Source of the DNA: Bacteroidales bacterium | GTDB lineage: Bacteria; Bacteroidota; Bacteroidia; Bacteroidales; FEN-979 | Length of the DNA stretch: 64,000 nt | Reading direction: 5' to 3' | Assembly (NCBI GenBank): GCA_023229525.1 | Contig: JALNZC010000002.1 | Location: forward strand, 62,001 to 126,000 | Part shown: positions 28,917 through 38,444 of the stretch, one piece after another | Numbering within the stretch: the stretch's first letter is position 1 | How the letters are laid out: each line of letters opens with the position of its first letter | Program-made: the position numbers and the translations under genes | Notes under the pieces: model-generated | What the model was told of the DNA's origin: nothing | What the model saw: the letters and a program-made list of their open reading frames with translations, nothing else | Databases searched by the model: none

Positions 28917-30749
28917 CTATTTTTTCGTAAAATTATGTAGCTCCGGCGTCCTTGCCGTAAATAATGCATATTTACTTAGCAGATTTCTGGCATATGGATT
29001 ATGTAATCTTCTTACCCGCTTTATTCCATATTTAATCGAATTTTCTTCTAAAGAAATGATCTTCCCTAAGGAGGAGTTTAATGATATCTTTTTTGCTTTA
29101 AGCAAAAGGATGGTTCCGGCAGTTTCAGTGGCTAGATTTTTAATATCTTCTCTCAAATCTTTAATAGTTTTGAACATTTTTTCAAAATCGGTTTTCAGTT
29201 TTGGCAATCGTGATTCCCAGGATGAACTTATTAAATTCTGGTCAAAATCGATTAATGCTAAACTTGAAGCCTCCCCATCTTGATTAAAAACACATAAATC
29301 TAATACGTTTAAATCGACTAGGATGGGCTTTTTGAGGTTTACTACCCCTATGTTCTGGTTGTCATCAGAATAACAATCAAGGAGAAATTTATTGGCTAAA
29401 TAGGAATTTTGATTTCTATAAAGTTTTTGAAAGTTCATTATAAGTTTATCGACCTCATCATTATTTTTCTCATCGATCTTTAGTAATGTCGCAAATTCAG
29501 CGCCTCTTTTCCCATCACTCCTCATCATTAAATCACATTCTTGGGCAACAAGTATATAATTACCTTTATTATCTCCTTCGTAAACTTCAAAAATATCTCC
29601 ATTTCCTAAAGGTAAATGAAGTGAGTTTAGTATTTTACTTTCAAGATAAATTTCAGCCCTTCTTAGTTTATCGCTGTCTTTATTTGGCTGACTGTCAAAT
29701 TTGACCTCAAAACGAATATCACTTATTTTTTTTGCTTGTTTAATATCCGGATTAACAGTTTTGGGATAGGAGCTTGAAAACATAAATTCTCTAATCTTCT
29801 GATTATAAAGAATGTCGAAAAACCTTAATAGTGTTTCCACTTCCCAGACACCTTCTTCATTTGAAGAAATAAGGACTGATTGATCAAAATCGTATGTATC
29901 AATGGATTTTATCCCCTCTAACACATCTGTTTGTACCTTAGTAACAAGTTCCAGGGATTCAGATTTTATTTTCTCGAAATATTTATCCAGAATTGCCTTT
30001 TTTATTCCATCACATATTAATTCTGGTGTTGAAATTCTTTGTTTTGTTAATGCAAAAAAATCTTTTGTATCCAGGCCAATCTCCTTTGCTAACTCTCCTC
30101 GCTTTTGAAATTCTTCATGCACCGAACTGATAGTATGGGTGATTAGAATACAAAAAGCTTTATCTCCCAGGCCCGTGTTTTTCACTTCCAATATTAGACT
30201 ATTTCCCTTGGTTCTTCCTGTTGTGAATTCCTCATCAATAGCCTTGGTCAAATCTTGATCAAAAATAAGTAATACTTTTTCCGTTCCAGTTATTTTCTTA
30301 TCAATATCCTTTGAAATAGTGCGCCATTCTTCAGGACCAATCAACTTTAAATACCTCTCTTCAAATATATTCTTTAATTCATGTGTCTTATCATAATCAT
30401 CTGGTTCGAAGGTTGTATCATTTAATCCGGCAAAACTCTTATAGATTGCAGATTTTTTAGGATCATCAAAGGTTTCCCATTTTTTAAGGAAATCCTCCAA
30501 AATAACATCGATGTCTGGTAAAGTAAAATTTATATCATTATTTAAAATTGCGATCACCTTTTCAGTTTGACTAGCTCCGTGCAATGTTCTGATATGACCT
30601 GCAATAATCGAATATACATCATTAATATTGTAATCATCAATAAAATATGCTTCTTTTATCCCTACCTGATTGAGTAAGTGGCCTAGTTTTTTTATAGTCT
30701 CCGGCAGGACATTTTGTTGTATAACTTTTAGTTCAGGCTCTTCACTCAT
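28917..30749 (-). CDS. Receiver-like protein partnered with the GHKL ATPase, unknown function
   Basis: 610 residues from the ATG at 30749 (a TTG at 30764 overlaps the upstream gene). The N-terminal ~210 residues look like a divergent response-regulator receiver: an acidic pair in AYFIDDYN, the strand VLLIFDQDL with Asp at the phosphoacceptor position, and the strand FCILITHT. A long insertion (~90 residues) lies between the first two. The C-terminal ~350 residues contain a beta-rich region with NYILVAQECDLMMRSDGKR that I cannot assign. It is the third gene of a tight operon with the methyltransferase and the double-GHKL ATPase, so a two-component-like relay inside a defence system is plausible. 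No DNA-binding domain was recognised. Confidence 0.65.
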   Translation of the reverse strand: MSEEPELKVIQQNVLPETIKKLGHLLNQVGIKEAYFIDDYNINDVYSIIAGHIRTLHGASQTEKVIAILNNDINFTLPDIDVILEDFLKKWETFDDPKKSAIYKSFAGLNDTTFEPDDYDKTHELKNIFEERYLKLIGPEEWRTISKDIDKKITGTEKVLLIFDQDLTKAIDEEFTTGRTKGNSLILEVKNTGLGDKAFCILITHTISSVHEEFQKRGELAKEIGLDTKDFFALTKQRISTPELICDGIKKAILDKYFEKIKSESLELVTKVQTDVLEGIKSIDTYDFDQSVLISSNEEGVWEVETLLRFFDILYNQKIREFMFSSSYPKTVNPDIKQAKKISDIRFEVKFDSQPNKDSDKLRRAEIYLESKILNSLHLPLGNGDIFEVYEGDNKGNYILVAQECDLMMRSDGKRGAEFATLLKIDEKNNDEVDKLIMNFQKLYRNQNSYLANKFLLDCYSDDNQNIGVVNLKKPILVDLNVLDLCVFNQDGEASSLALIDFDQNLISSSWESRLPKLKTDFEKMFKTIKDLREDIKNLATETAGTILLLKAKKISLNSSLGKIISLEENSIKYGIKRVRRLHNPYARNLLSKYALFTARTPELHNFTKK

Positions 30750-30753
30750 AAGA

Positions 30754-33264
30754 TCAATTTTCAATAACCGAAGATAAGTTTAGTTGAAATATATATCGAT
30801 GATTATACTGATTAGTTTCATTAAGTAGTAAAATTTCACATCCAGATGATTCAAGTAATTGCTGAACAATAAATAGCCCCAAGCCTCTTCCGATTCTTTT
30901 AGGCTTAGTTGTTATAAATGGTTGGAATAGACTGTCTTGAACGTTTGGGTCTACTCCCTTGCCATTATCAAATATCCTCAAGAAAGGTTCCTTTAGCTCA
31001 ATGGTAATTAATGGATCAAAACTGGATTCAATACTTTTTTTCTCTTTGAGCCAATATTCAGAATTAATAATAATATTATCAATCACTTGGGTAATTTTCC
31101 CTTTGTTTATGCGAATGCTATAATCCTGCCCAGGTTTAACGAAAACAATTTGAATTTTTCCTGAAAATCGTTCTTTATAATAATCGATGATTTCATCAAG
31201 AAAACTTGTCATGCCAAGTAATTCCTTACTTTCTCTTACATATTTCAAGGAAGGGGAAATATGACTTAATTGTTTTCTAAATGATTTTGTGGCATTTTTA
31301 ATGTATTCGATATAAATGTTGATAGAAAGTTTATCAAGGGTATCCTTGCTATTAGTCTTTTTTATTATCCGATCAGTTTCAAGAACGATCCTGTCAACAA
31401 TATTAAGTAATTCGTGAGAAAGAGCTTCGGAAGTAAGTCCTAGTCCGGCTAATTCTGCAAATTCCGAAAGTTGCTGTTCTAGGTTTTCTATTTGTGGCTG
31501 TAAGAATTCAATATGTTCGTCTATTTTTTTCGTTTCGGCTAAGGTTGACATAACTTCCTCTAGCATAGCTTGCGCCTCTTCAATAATCTTGGCTAACCTT
31601 TGTAAACGGTCTGTAAACTCATGGTTATCTCCTGGAATTGATTGGCCCGTCGGGTTTTCAGATAAGTCAGAGACTTCATTCTCAATCGATTTTAAGTTCT
31701 CCTTTATTAAAGTTGCTCTTTGACTTAATCTTTTCGCGGACAATGAAGTATCTCGCAATTGCTTAAAGGAATCTTTGATGTCCTTAACTCCGGTTGATTG
31801 TTGGGCGATTTTTATTTTATATTCATTATAACTTCTTCTAGTCCCTTCCAAAATGTTATTGATTTGTTCAATAAAATAATCCATAATTCGATTAAAATTT
31901 CTTGAATATGGATTATCCATAAAACCTTCTCTATCAGTCTTCTCTTTTAAGTTGTAATTGTCTCTAGCACTGATAGATACGAATCCAATGATGTTTTTTG
32001 GTCGCAAGCCATAAAAAGAACTTCCAGATGTTTGCAAATTTGCTAAATTGAGCCAGTCTTGCCCATTTATTCCATATGGTTTAATCCCAAAGCCATCTCT
32101 AAATACCCGTACTCCAACTTGGTTCTGTACAATCCTCTTAAACTCTGAGAAAGAATCAAATACACTTTCAATGGCTTTAGAAGTTTGAAAATAGAAATCA
32201 TCCATTTCACCATTAAAATTTCCAGGGTGGGCGATAACCTCTTCATTTTTGTTTTCGTCATGAAGTACCGCCATCTTATCAAGATCACGCAAATTAACCT
32301 CTTTCTTAAAACTAAAAAACCCGCCATGTAATTTTGAATATTCCAAATTTTGAATAGAATACCTTTTATTATGGCTTGAACTTGTGAGATACGAAAAAAA
32401 ATCCTTTCCACTATCTGGAAGAATGAATTTCTCATAAAAGGCAGTGTTCTCTATTGAATTTGAACCATTTATTTTTTGCAGTTTAATTTCACCTTCAAAA
32501 AATAGTTTATCCTCAGTTACTTTAAAGGAGTACCGAGAAACTGCGTTTTCTCTAATACTGTCATTAAGTTCATCAAGATCAACATTTTGTCCATTCAATT
32601 TTAAATAAACGGTAAAAACTCGCTTCTCCTTATAGGGGAATATCATCTGAGAAACTTGCCCTCGGAATCTATCCCAGGAGCTTCCTTCCCACCTTAAGGG
32701 TTCTTTAAGATTAGTTATTACGAGTACTGTGCCTTTCTCGTTTTTCGCCTTTGGAAAAGTGCCGAGATGAACTGGAACGGAAGTTAGCCATATATCATCA
32801 TTAAAATCATTCCAGTCAAAGGCAACGTGATTTTTTGTGTCGCTGTCAATTTTCCCGGTAAACAGTTCTAACCTGTTTCCCAATCGTTGGGTGCTTAATC
32901 TTCCAACCCCTTTCTCTCCAATCGGAGTGCGTCCTTTGGGAGTAACCTTACCGTCTTCTCTAAATTTCTTTTTCGCAGAAAGAGATATTTTCATCCAACT
33001 ATTCCAAATGTCGCTGTCCGACATCCCGAATCCATTATCCTCAATCTTTATATATCCCTTGGCTGAGTCTTGATAAAAAGCATTGGGATTTGATAGGTAG
33101 TCTTTTGTGTTTACTTCGACCTTAACCCAATCGGCATCAGCGTCATATGAATTTTTAATCAATTCCATGATTGCTGTAACTTCATCGGTAACCAGCTCTT
33201 CGCCAAGTTGTCGAATGACAGCGGCACTAATGTCGAAATGCGTAATATTGTTTTGATCAGCCAA
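30754..33264 (-). CDS. Double GHKL ATPase: N-terminal MORC/MutL/Hsp90-like domain and C-terminal histidine-kinase-like domain
   Basis: An 836-residue protein with two Bergerat-fold ATPase modules. The first (residues ~15-230) has the N-box ELIKNSYDADA with E34 and N38, G1 DNGFGM (76-81) and G2 GEKGVGR (116-122), as in MORC/MutL/Hsp90. A long coiled-coil region (~470-600) follows. The second module has the N-box QVIDNIIINSEYWL, G1 DNGKG (~766) and GRGLGL (~792), as in histidine kinases. MORC-like prokaryotic ATPases are known from restriction-modification neighbourhoods. The TTG start overlaps the methyltransferase end by 8 nt, showing translational coupling. The segment between the coiled coil and the second ATPase contains ALSHELLNIVDRI, which resembles a dimerisation/His phosphotransfer helix with His in the H-box position. 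Confidence 0.82.
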   Translation of the reverse strand: MADQNNITHFDISAAVIRQLGEELVTDEVTAIMELIKNSYDADADWVKVEVNTKDYLSNPNAFYQDSAKGYIKIEDNGFGMSDSDIWNSWMKISLSAKKKFREDGKVTPKGRTPIGEKGVGRLSTQRLGNRLELFTGKIDSDTKNHVAFDWNDFNDDIWLTSVPVHLGTFPKAKNEKGTVLVITNLKEPLRWEGSSWDRFRGQVSQMIFPYKEKRVFTVYLKLNGQNVDLDELNDSIRENAVSRYSFKVTEDKLFFEGEIKLQKINGSNSIENTAFYEKFILPDSGKDFFSYLTSSSHNKRYSIQNLEYSKLHGGFFSFKKEVNLRDLDKMAVLHDENKNEEVIAHPGNFNGEMDDFYFQTSKAIESVFDSFSEFKRIVQNQVGVRVFRDGFGIKPYGINGQDWLNLANLQTSGSSFYGLRPKNIIGFVSISARDNYNLKEKTDREGFMDNPYSRNFNRIMDYFIEQINNILEGTRRSYNEYKIKIAQQSTGVKDIKDSFKQLRDTSLSAKRLSQRATLIKENLKSIENEVSDLSENPTGQSIPGDNHEFTDRLQRLAKIIEEAQAMLEEVMSTLAETKKIDEHIEFLQPQIENLEQQLSEFAELAGLGLTSEALSHELLNIVDRIVLETDRIIKKTNSKDTLDKLSINIYIEYIKNATKSFRKQLSHISPSLKYVRESKELLGMTSFLDEIIDYYKERFSGKIQIVFVKPGQDYSIRINKGKITQVIDNIIINSEYWLKEKKSIESSFDPLITIELKEPFLRIFDNGKGVDPNVQDSLFQPFITTKPKRIGRGLGLFIVQQLLESSGCEILLLNETNQYNHRYIFQLNLSSVIEN

Positions 33265-34663
33265 GCTTCCTAAATATTAGAATGTCTTCATTATTCATTA
33301 AAGCCGTGTCTTTATTTCGCTTAGCCATCCGCTTATTGATTATTTCGCGCTCGACCTGAGTTACTAACTTTCCACCCTTGCTCTCGATTAATTCAATAAG
33401 AATTTTGCTGTTAGGGATAGTAAGCCCGGCCACCCTTCTATTGCCAATAGTCCATATCTGGTAGCTATTCTTTTTTAATACCTGGAAAATATTATCCAAA
33501 GTCTTATTTAGGTCCAAAATAAAAGCCGCCACCTTATTATGTTTATTTTCGTTGGTATTAATAATACTCTGATAAGTATTTCTAAAGGTTGGGCTTATTT
33601 CAAGTAAAGATATCAAATCTACTTGATTTAACTGTGATGTGATCCCCCCTAATGATCTTCTATCAATTTCGCTAGTTGTCCTTAAGAAATCCCTTGTTGC
33701 AGTCTCATCAATATCTGGGAGATCAATCCATTGCAGCGGCAAATATGAGTGTTGTCCATAAGTGACGGTCGTCTTATTATCCCCATACGGTGGAGAAGTA
33801 ACTAATAGATCGTAAAAGGGTTCAGCGGTAGGGTTGAATATCCCATCTTTCGAATTTAAAAGCTTGATTTCTACGTTTCCAGTATAACTTCCATTATGAA
33901 CCATCCCAAATTTTGTCAGATAGTCCACGTGAGTCCTGTAGTCCTCAAGGCTTTTCGCTAAATGATATTTGAAAAGATCAGTGGCAGATAAGTTACGGTT
34001 CAGTATTTCTTCTTGAGGTCTAGCGTGCAACTTAAAGGTGGAAGTTCGATCATTAGAGGTTAACCGAACGGTTTCTGAAAGTATCACCCATAAGAACCTT
34101 CTGATAGAAAGATTATCCACTTTCCGAATGGCTCTAACGAGCCTGGAAAGTTCTTTGGCAATTTCCGGCTTAAACCATTTACTTAGCCCACGGAAATCCA
34201 CTTCAATATATTCGGACTTATCGGCTCCGATATTTTCTACCAGTTGAGATTGGCTATGCTTCAGGTCATTCAGAAAATATGGCCCAGTCCGAACTTTTGC
34301 TATAAGTATCGCTAATGGGTTGATGTCGAACCCATAACAATCAATGCCAGTTTCCATGCAAGCCGCTAAAGTTGTTGCTGATCCCATAAATGGGTCCACC
34401 ATGTTTTTGATCTCTGAGTCCGCCTGAAGTACAATTTCGATGAGCTTTCGTTGGACAACCGGGACCATCATTGCCGGGTACTGAAAGAAATTACGGAGAT
34501 ATTCTCTTCGGTTAAATTCCGGGCAGGTCCATATATTTGAGTTCTCCCCAGTGGCTTTGGTAACCTCAGATATGATCCTCTTGTCTATTTCAATATACCT
34601 ATCTACAACCCCTATTTTATTAGGAATCAGTTCATAAAAAGTGATTTTGCGTTGTGATAACAC
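33257..34663 (-). CDS. DNA methyltransferase (N4-cytosine/N6-adenine type)
   Basis: A 468-residue protein starting at GTG 34663. SAM-binding motif I is DPFMGSATTLAAC (90-102), followed by the acidic strand CYGFDINP. Catalytic motif IV is TSPPYGD (289-295), the S/N-P-P-Y form seen in N4-cytosine and some N6-adenine enzymes. About 190 residues separate the two motifs, leaving room for a target-recognition region between them. It heads the operon with the double-GHKL ATPase. A TATTTTTG promoter element is at 34689-34696. The methylated base cannot be decided from sequence. Confidence 0.85.
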   Translation of the reverse strand: MLSQRKITFYELIPNKIGVVDRYIEIDKRIISEVTKATGENSNIWTCPEFNRREYLRNFFQYPAMMVPVVQRKLIEIVLQADSEIKNMVDPFMGSATTLAACMETGIDCYGFDINPLAILIAKVRTGPYFLNDLKHSQSQLVENIGADKSEYIEVDFRGLSKWFKPEIAKELSRLVRAIRKVDNLSIRRFLWVILSETVRLTSNDRTSTFKLHARPQEEILNRNLSATDLFKYHLAKSLEDYRTHVDYLTKFGMVHNGSYTGNVEIKLLNSKDGIFNPTAEPFYDLLVTSPPYGDNKTTVTYGQHSYLPLQWIDLPDIDETATRDFLRTTSEIDRRSLGGITSQLNQVDLISLLEISPTFRNTYQSIINTNENKHNKVAAFILDLNKTLDNIFQVLKKNSYQIWTIGNRRVAGLTIPNSKILIELIESKGGKLVTQVEREIINKRMAKRNKDTALMNNEDILIFRKLG

Positions 34664-34688
34664 GATAGTACATAATTAGCCTTGAGTA

Positions 34689-34696
34689 CAAAAATA
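34689..34696 (-). promoter_or_regulatory. -7 promoter element of the methyltransferase/GHKL operon
   Basis: Minus strand TATTTTTG, 25 nt upstream of the GTG start. Confidence 0.5.
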
Positions 34697-34699
34697 GTC

Positions 34700-35314
34700 T
34701 ATTGGTACGATAGATCCTTAACCCAGGATGATTTTTTTTAACATTCTGCTGTTTGCTTCTAGCTTCGAGTTAGGAGAATGTGTGGTTATGCCCGTTAAGA
34801 AAAGACCCCGACCAGGTAAAACGGTGTTCACTCCAGCCCTATCAACAAAAAATCCGCCAAGCCATCGCCCTGCGGGTTCGTACCTCAGCTTGTCATATTT
34901 TTTGCCTTTTATAGGGCATCCATTCACTACAGCCTGCTTTGTCTTGTAGCTATCTCTTTCTTTCCGCTTCGCTCCAGTCAATCAATAGCTACAATCCACC
35001 GGCTGATAATGTTTTGCTCGCCTGCGAGCTCATTCGGCTTCGGAATTATATTTCATTTTCCTAACTCACAAGCTTTTATATAAAATGGAATCCAATTCCT
35101 CGTGTGTTACATACTTATCCCCCACCCTGCGGGCTCCCAGTCTAAGACCTCATTCGCACTCGCAGCGGCTCGCTGTTCCACAGCTTTTGCTGTTAACCAC
35201 TAGGCTCAAGGCTGTTTTACCTGGTCGGGTTTACCTGGTCGGGAAACATTTTTCTTATCTTTGGTCACTCGTGACAAATTTCCATGCAGTTGTGATTTTC
35301 CTAATATTGATTGT
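34700..35314. other. Non-coding stretch with inverted and tandem repeats
   Basis: About 600 bp without a convincing gene. The 16-mer cccgaccaggtaaaac at 34807-34822 recurs inverted at 35214-35229, where the block is followed by a 14-bp partial duplicate (tttacctggtcggg, 35230-35243). Short frames on both strands have no family resemblance. GC content is higher than the flanking AT-rich genes. I cannot assign a function; a relic of another mobile unit is possible. Confidence 0.5.
35256..35263 (+). promoter_or_regulatory. -7 promoter-like element before the PIN remnant
   Basis: TATCTTTG matches TAnnTTTG, 51 nt upstream of the truncated PIN-domain frame. Confidence 0.4.
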
Positions 35315-35485
35315 ATGGATAAGGTGATTTTTGATACAAATGCGTACAGAGATTTAGCCCCTGGCAGGACATTAGATAATCTTGATAAAATACTGGTACG
35401 GATTCGAAAAAGAGAATCGGAAAATGATATTCAGGCTTTAATGAGTCCAATTGTTACAGGAGCTTCGACTTACCTTCTTGCCTAA
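35315..35485 (+). pseudogene. PIN-domain protein remnant (truncated)
   Basis: A 56-codon frame whose start MDKVIFDTNAYRDL is the first strand and catalytic Asp of a PIN-domain ribonuclease. The following helices (LDNLDKILVRIRKRES, then DIQALMSPIV) fit the same family, but reading stops after ASTYLLA, before the other three acidic residues of the active site. PIN proteins are usually 130 residues or longer, so this is a broken toxin-like gene. Confidence 0.6.
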
Positions 35486-35584
35486 CAAAAATATTAGTTT
35501 GTAAATTTAAACTAGAAGATGATGTAAGTAACCTTAGGCCGAGTTGTGGTCTTTATTCCAATAACACATAGCACTTTTATTATA

Positions 35585-36898
35585 TCACAATGATATTCTT
35601 TCTATTTCAATCATACCTGAAAGACGTTCTGCAACATTACCATAACCTCTTTCAATATTTTCAATACCTGTTAAAATAGTCGTGCCCTTTGCAATCGAGG
35701 CTACAATAACATATGCCAGACCTGCTCTTAAATCAGGAACTTCTAAATCCCCAGATGAAATTAAAGGTGTCTTACCTGTTATTATTGCACTATGATTAAA
35801 ATTTTTATTTTGAAACCTACAAGGATATCCGAGACAATAAGAAGATAGCTGAGTTTTTGCTCCTAATTTATTTAATGCTTCCAAATAACCAAATCTTTTT
35901 TCATAAACAGTTTCATGAATAATTGAAACACCATCAGCTTGAGTCAATAAGATTGCAAATGGTTGTTGCCAATCGGTCGAAAAACCGGGAAATACATCAG
36001 TCTCGATCATTGCAGGTTTTAATGGTTCTTTCCTGAAAAATCGAATTTTATTATTTTCTAGCAATTGATAACCTCCCCCTACTTGTTGAAAATACGAAAT
36101 AAAATTACCTAATGTATTAATAGATAAACCATCAACAATTATTTCTCCATCTGTGGCACAAGCCAAACAAGCCCATGAAGCACCTTCAATTCTATCTCCT
36201 AAAATTGAATAGTTTGTACCATGAAGTTTTTTTACACCTTCGATTCTTATTTTACGTTCAGGGTAAGTAAAAATAATTGCTCCCATCGACCGTAATAGAC
36301 TTATAAGTTCAATAATCTCTGGTTCCATGGCGACATTATTTATTATAGTGCTACCCTTCGCTAATACACTAAGGAATAAGCATGTTTCAGTCGCACCAAC
36401 ACTAGGGTAATCTAAGTCAATATGTGCACCAACTAGTCCTTTTTCTGCAAAAGCCTCATATCCATAATCTGTTTCTTCGACAGTACCTCCGAATAACTCA
36501 ATTGCCTTTATATGAAAATCTACTTTTCGCTCACCTATTTTACATCCTCCTAGAACTGGAATTTTAGCTTTACCAAATCTATGCAGTAGGGGCCCAAGAA
36601 GCAATATTGGTATTCTGTTACTTCCTGAATCAGGTAATGGCACTTCATAATTCTTTATTGTTAAAGGGGATATATCTAGTATGCTGTTTTCGATTGATTG
36701 CCTGTAATCTACTCCAATAGATTTTATTAGCTCTAGTGTTATGTTAACATCCCCTATAGGAGGAACGTTTTGAAGAGTAGAGGAATCATTTGATAACAAA
36801 GCTGCGACAATTGCTTTTGTTGCAAAGTTTTTTGCTCCGTAACACTTTATTTCACCATAAACAGGTTTTCCTCCTGTTATTTTATATGCATATTTCAT
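35585..36898 (-). CDS. MurA-like enolpyruvyltransferase (UDP-GlcNAc 1-carboxyvinyltransferase family)
   Basis: A 437-residue EPSP-synthase/MurA-fold enzyme. Catalytic residues of MurA are all identifiable: Lys-Asn in GAKN (21-24), Cys119 in GGCKIGERKVDFH with the following Arg, Asp in FSTDWQQPF and Arg in DLRAGLAYV. It should therefore transfer enolpyruvate from PEP to a UDP-sugar or related acceptor. The retained Cys argues against a fosfomycin-resistance variant of the Cys-to-Asp type. It is the last gene of a six-gene AT-rich operon, so it is more likely a dedicated biosynthetic paralogue than the housekeeping MurA. Confidence 0.88.
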   Translation of the reverse strand: MKYAYKITGGKPVYGEIKCYGAKNFATKAIVAALLSNDSSTLQNVPPIGDVNITLELIKSIGVDYRQSIENSILDISPLTIKNYEVPLPDSGSNRIPILLLGPLLHRFGKAKIPVLGGCKIGERKVDFHIKAIELFGGTVEETDYGYEAFAEKGLVGAHIDLDYPSVGATETCLFLSVLAKGSTIINNVAMEPEIIELISLLRSMGAIIFTYPERKIRIEGVKKLHGTNYSILGDRIEGASWACLACATDGEIIVDGLSINTLGNFISYFQQVGGGYQLLENNKIRFFRKEPLKPAMIETDVFPGFSTDWQQPFAILLTQADGVSIIHETVYEKRFGYLEALNKLGAKTQLSSYCLGYPCRFQNKNFNHSAIITGKTPLISSGDLEVPDLRAGLAYVIVASIAKGTTILTGIENIERGYGNVAERLSGMIEIERISL

Positions 36899-36953
36899 AA
36901 ATTACAATTTTATTTATTTTTTTTAAAATCATTATTAAATTTACGATACTAAA

Positions 36954-37736
36954 TTAATCAATGAAATCAGAACAATTTGCGCATAATTCAAATTTAAACC
37001 GATTACCTTTAGAAAGCTGTTTAACTTGATTAATACGTTCTTCACTATACCAAATATCGAGAATATGTTGACTTGCGATATTTCCGATTGCATGAATCCC
37101 AAAGTAATCATGTGAGCAAATAACGGCTTGCCCATCACACCTAACTTCTAATTTTCGTGTTACACAAGAACATTTTGCTTTTAAAGGTAAATTATTTGGT
37201 TGTTCTTTATGTTTAGCATAACCAGCCCTTGTTCCTAGATGAACCCCTCCTTTTATAAATCTATATTCATTTGCGAACGTATTTAAATTTACTTTCCTAT
37301 AAAACTTATCTTTTAACATAGCATATTCTTCATCATCTTTCCAGTCATATAATGATATGTTTAATTGGACTACATTTAAAGAGTTTAGAATATTAATAAT
37401 GTCTGATGTTAAAAAATCTCCATTTGTATTAATATACACATTCAATCCAAGTTTAGCACTAAACTCTAATATTTTCAAGAATCTTGGATCTGTAAAAACT
37501 TCATTGTAAAAATGGAATGACACTCTTCCATTAAAACCAACATCTACAGCAAGCTCATTTAAAATTTTATAAATCAAATGTAAAGGCAAGAATTCAATAG
37601 GACGTTTTTTCTTAAGGTAAGACCGAGTACAGAAGCAACAACTTCTATTGCAATACGAATGGCATTCAATTGATATCCTTTCGAAAATAGGATAAGGTAA
37701 ATTCCCATTTGACTCTTTTAGTATTCTCCAATTCAT
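36954..37736 (-). CDS. Radical SAM protein with SPASM/twitch-like C-terminus
   Basis: A 260-residue protein. The [4Fe-4S]-SAM motif CxxxCxxC is CNRSCCFC near residue 30, followed by the partial TIM-barrel strands VSFHFYNEVFTDP and VYINTNGD. The C-terminal region holds extra cysteines (CSCVTRKLEVRCDGQAVICSHDYFG and LCANC), the pattern of a SPASM or twitch auxiliary cluster domain. Such enzymes modify peptides, sugars or alcohols by radical chemistry. Fifth gene of the operon; substrate unknown. Confidence 0.88.
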   Translation of the reverse strand: MNWRILKESNGNLPYPIFERISIECHSYCNRSCCFCTRSYLKKKRPIEFLPLHLIYKILNELAVDVGFNGRVSFHFYNEVFTDPRFLKILEFSAKLGLNVYINTNGDFLTSDIINILNSLNVVQLNISLYDWKDDEEYAMLKDKFYRKVNLNTFANEYRFIKGGVHLGTRAGYAKHKEQPNNLPLKAKCSCVTRKLEVRCDGQAVICSHDYFGIHAIGNIASQHILDIWYSEERINQVKQLSKGNRFKFELCANCSDFID

Positions 37737-37759
37737 TTTCTATCAATCATTGTTTGATA

Positions 37760-38437
37760 CTAATCCATATTCATTAAAGGCACAATTTCAATGTTGCTAG
37801 ATTTTGTTTTAATAATAATATTACTTCCATATTGACCACCTCGAAGGAACACATTTGGGTATACAAAACACCTCCTTCCTAACAGCACACCAGGTCCACA
37901 ACTTGAATTCATAGCAATTCTTGAACTATCTCCAATTATGCTTCCAAATTTAACTAAGCCTGTTTCCAATATTTCACCGGACAACATTGGTATTTTAATT
38001 GTTTTTTTAAGATTATTAATCTCTTTGTTGAAAATACTTGGGGAAGCTAAAGATACACTTGCACCAATATTAACTTCTCTTCCCACAACACAATCACTCA
38101 TAGTAACTTTATGTGTTATTTTTGAATTGCTGAAGACAATACTTCTAGCTATTTCACTACAATGTCCAACTACAACATTGTCTAATAATATAGTATTATC
38201 ACGGATACAAGCATAATCATATATTTGGCAATTATTCCCTATATAAACATTTTCACCTATGATTGCTGTTGGAGCGATGTATGTATTTAACTGCCCCATG
38301 TTAACCTTAGAGTTAACGAGATTGTAAACCTGTTCAATGTTTTTTACTATTTCATAAATAGGGATTTTATTTAAATCCCTCCAAATTTCCTTTGAGACTT
38401 CCTTTTTCCACGCAATAAAATTATTTAAGTAAATCAT
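37760..38437 (-). CDS. Left-handed beta-helix (hexapeptide repeat) transferase-like protein
   Basis: A 225-residue protein with hexapeptide repeats typical of left-handed beta-helix acyl- or nucleotidyl-sugar enzymes (YIAPTAIIGENVYIGNNCQI, then IGASVSL, VKFGSIIGDSSRI, GPGVLLGRRCFV). The arrangement resembles the C-terminal domain of GlmU-type and related sugar enzymes, but no pyrophosphorylase domain is present. It probably acts on a sugar made by the same operon. Confidence 0.75.
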   Translation of the reverse strand: MIYLNNFIAWKKEVSKEIWRDLNKIPIYEIVKNIEQVYNLVNSKVNMGQLNTYIAPTAIIGENVYIGNNCQIYDYACIRDNTILLDNVVVGHCSEIARSIVFSNSKITHKVTMSDCVVGREVNIGASVSLASPSIFNKEINNLKKTIKIPMLSGEILETGLVKFGSIIGDSSRIAMNSSCGPGVLLGRRCFVYPNVFLRGGQYGSNIIIKTKSSNIEIVPLMNMD

Positions 38438-38444
38438 AAAGCAA

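Noticed and set aside
34740..34830. Integron attC-like site
   Set aside because: The gttagg and gttatgcccgtta segments do not fit the attC core pattern and no integron integrase is present.
34718..34981. Open frames on both strands in the 34.7-35.0 kb block
   Set aside because: No recognisable family, repeat-bearing and overlapping on both strands; left as non-coding.
35585..36898. Fosfomycin resistance through variant MurA
   Set aside because: The active-site Cys is retained, which keeps fosfomycin sensitivity in typical MurA; operon context points to biosynthesis.
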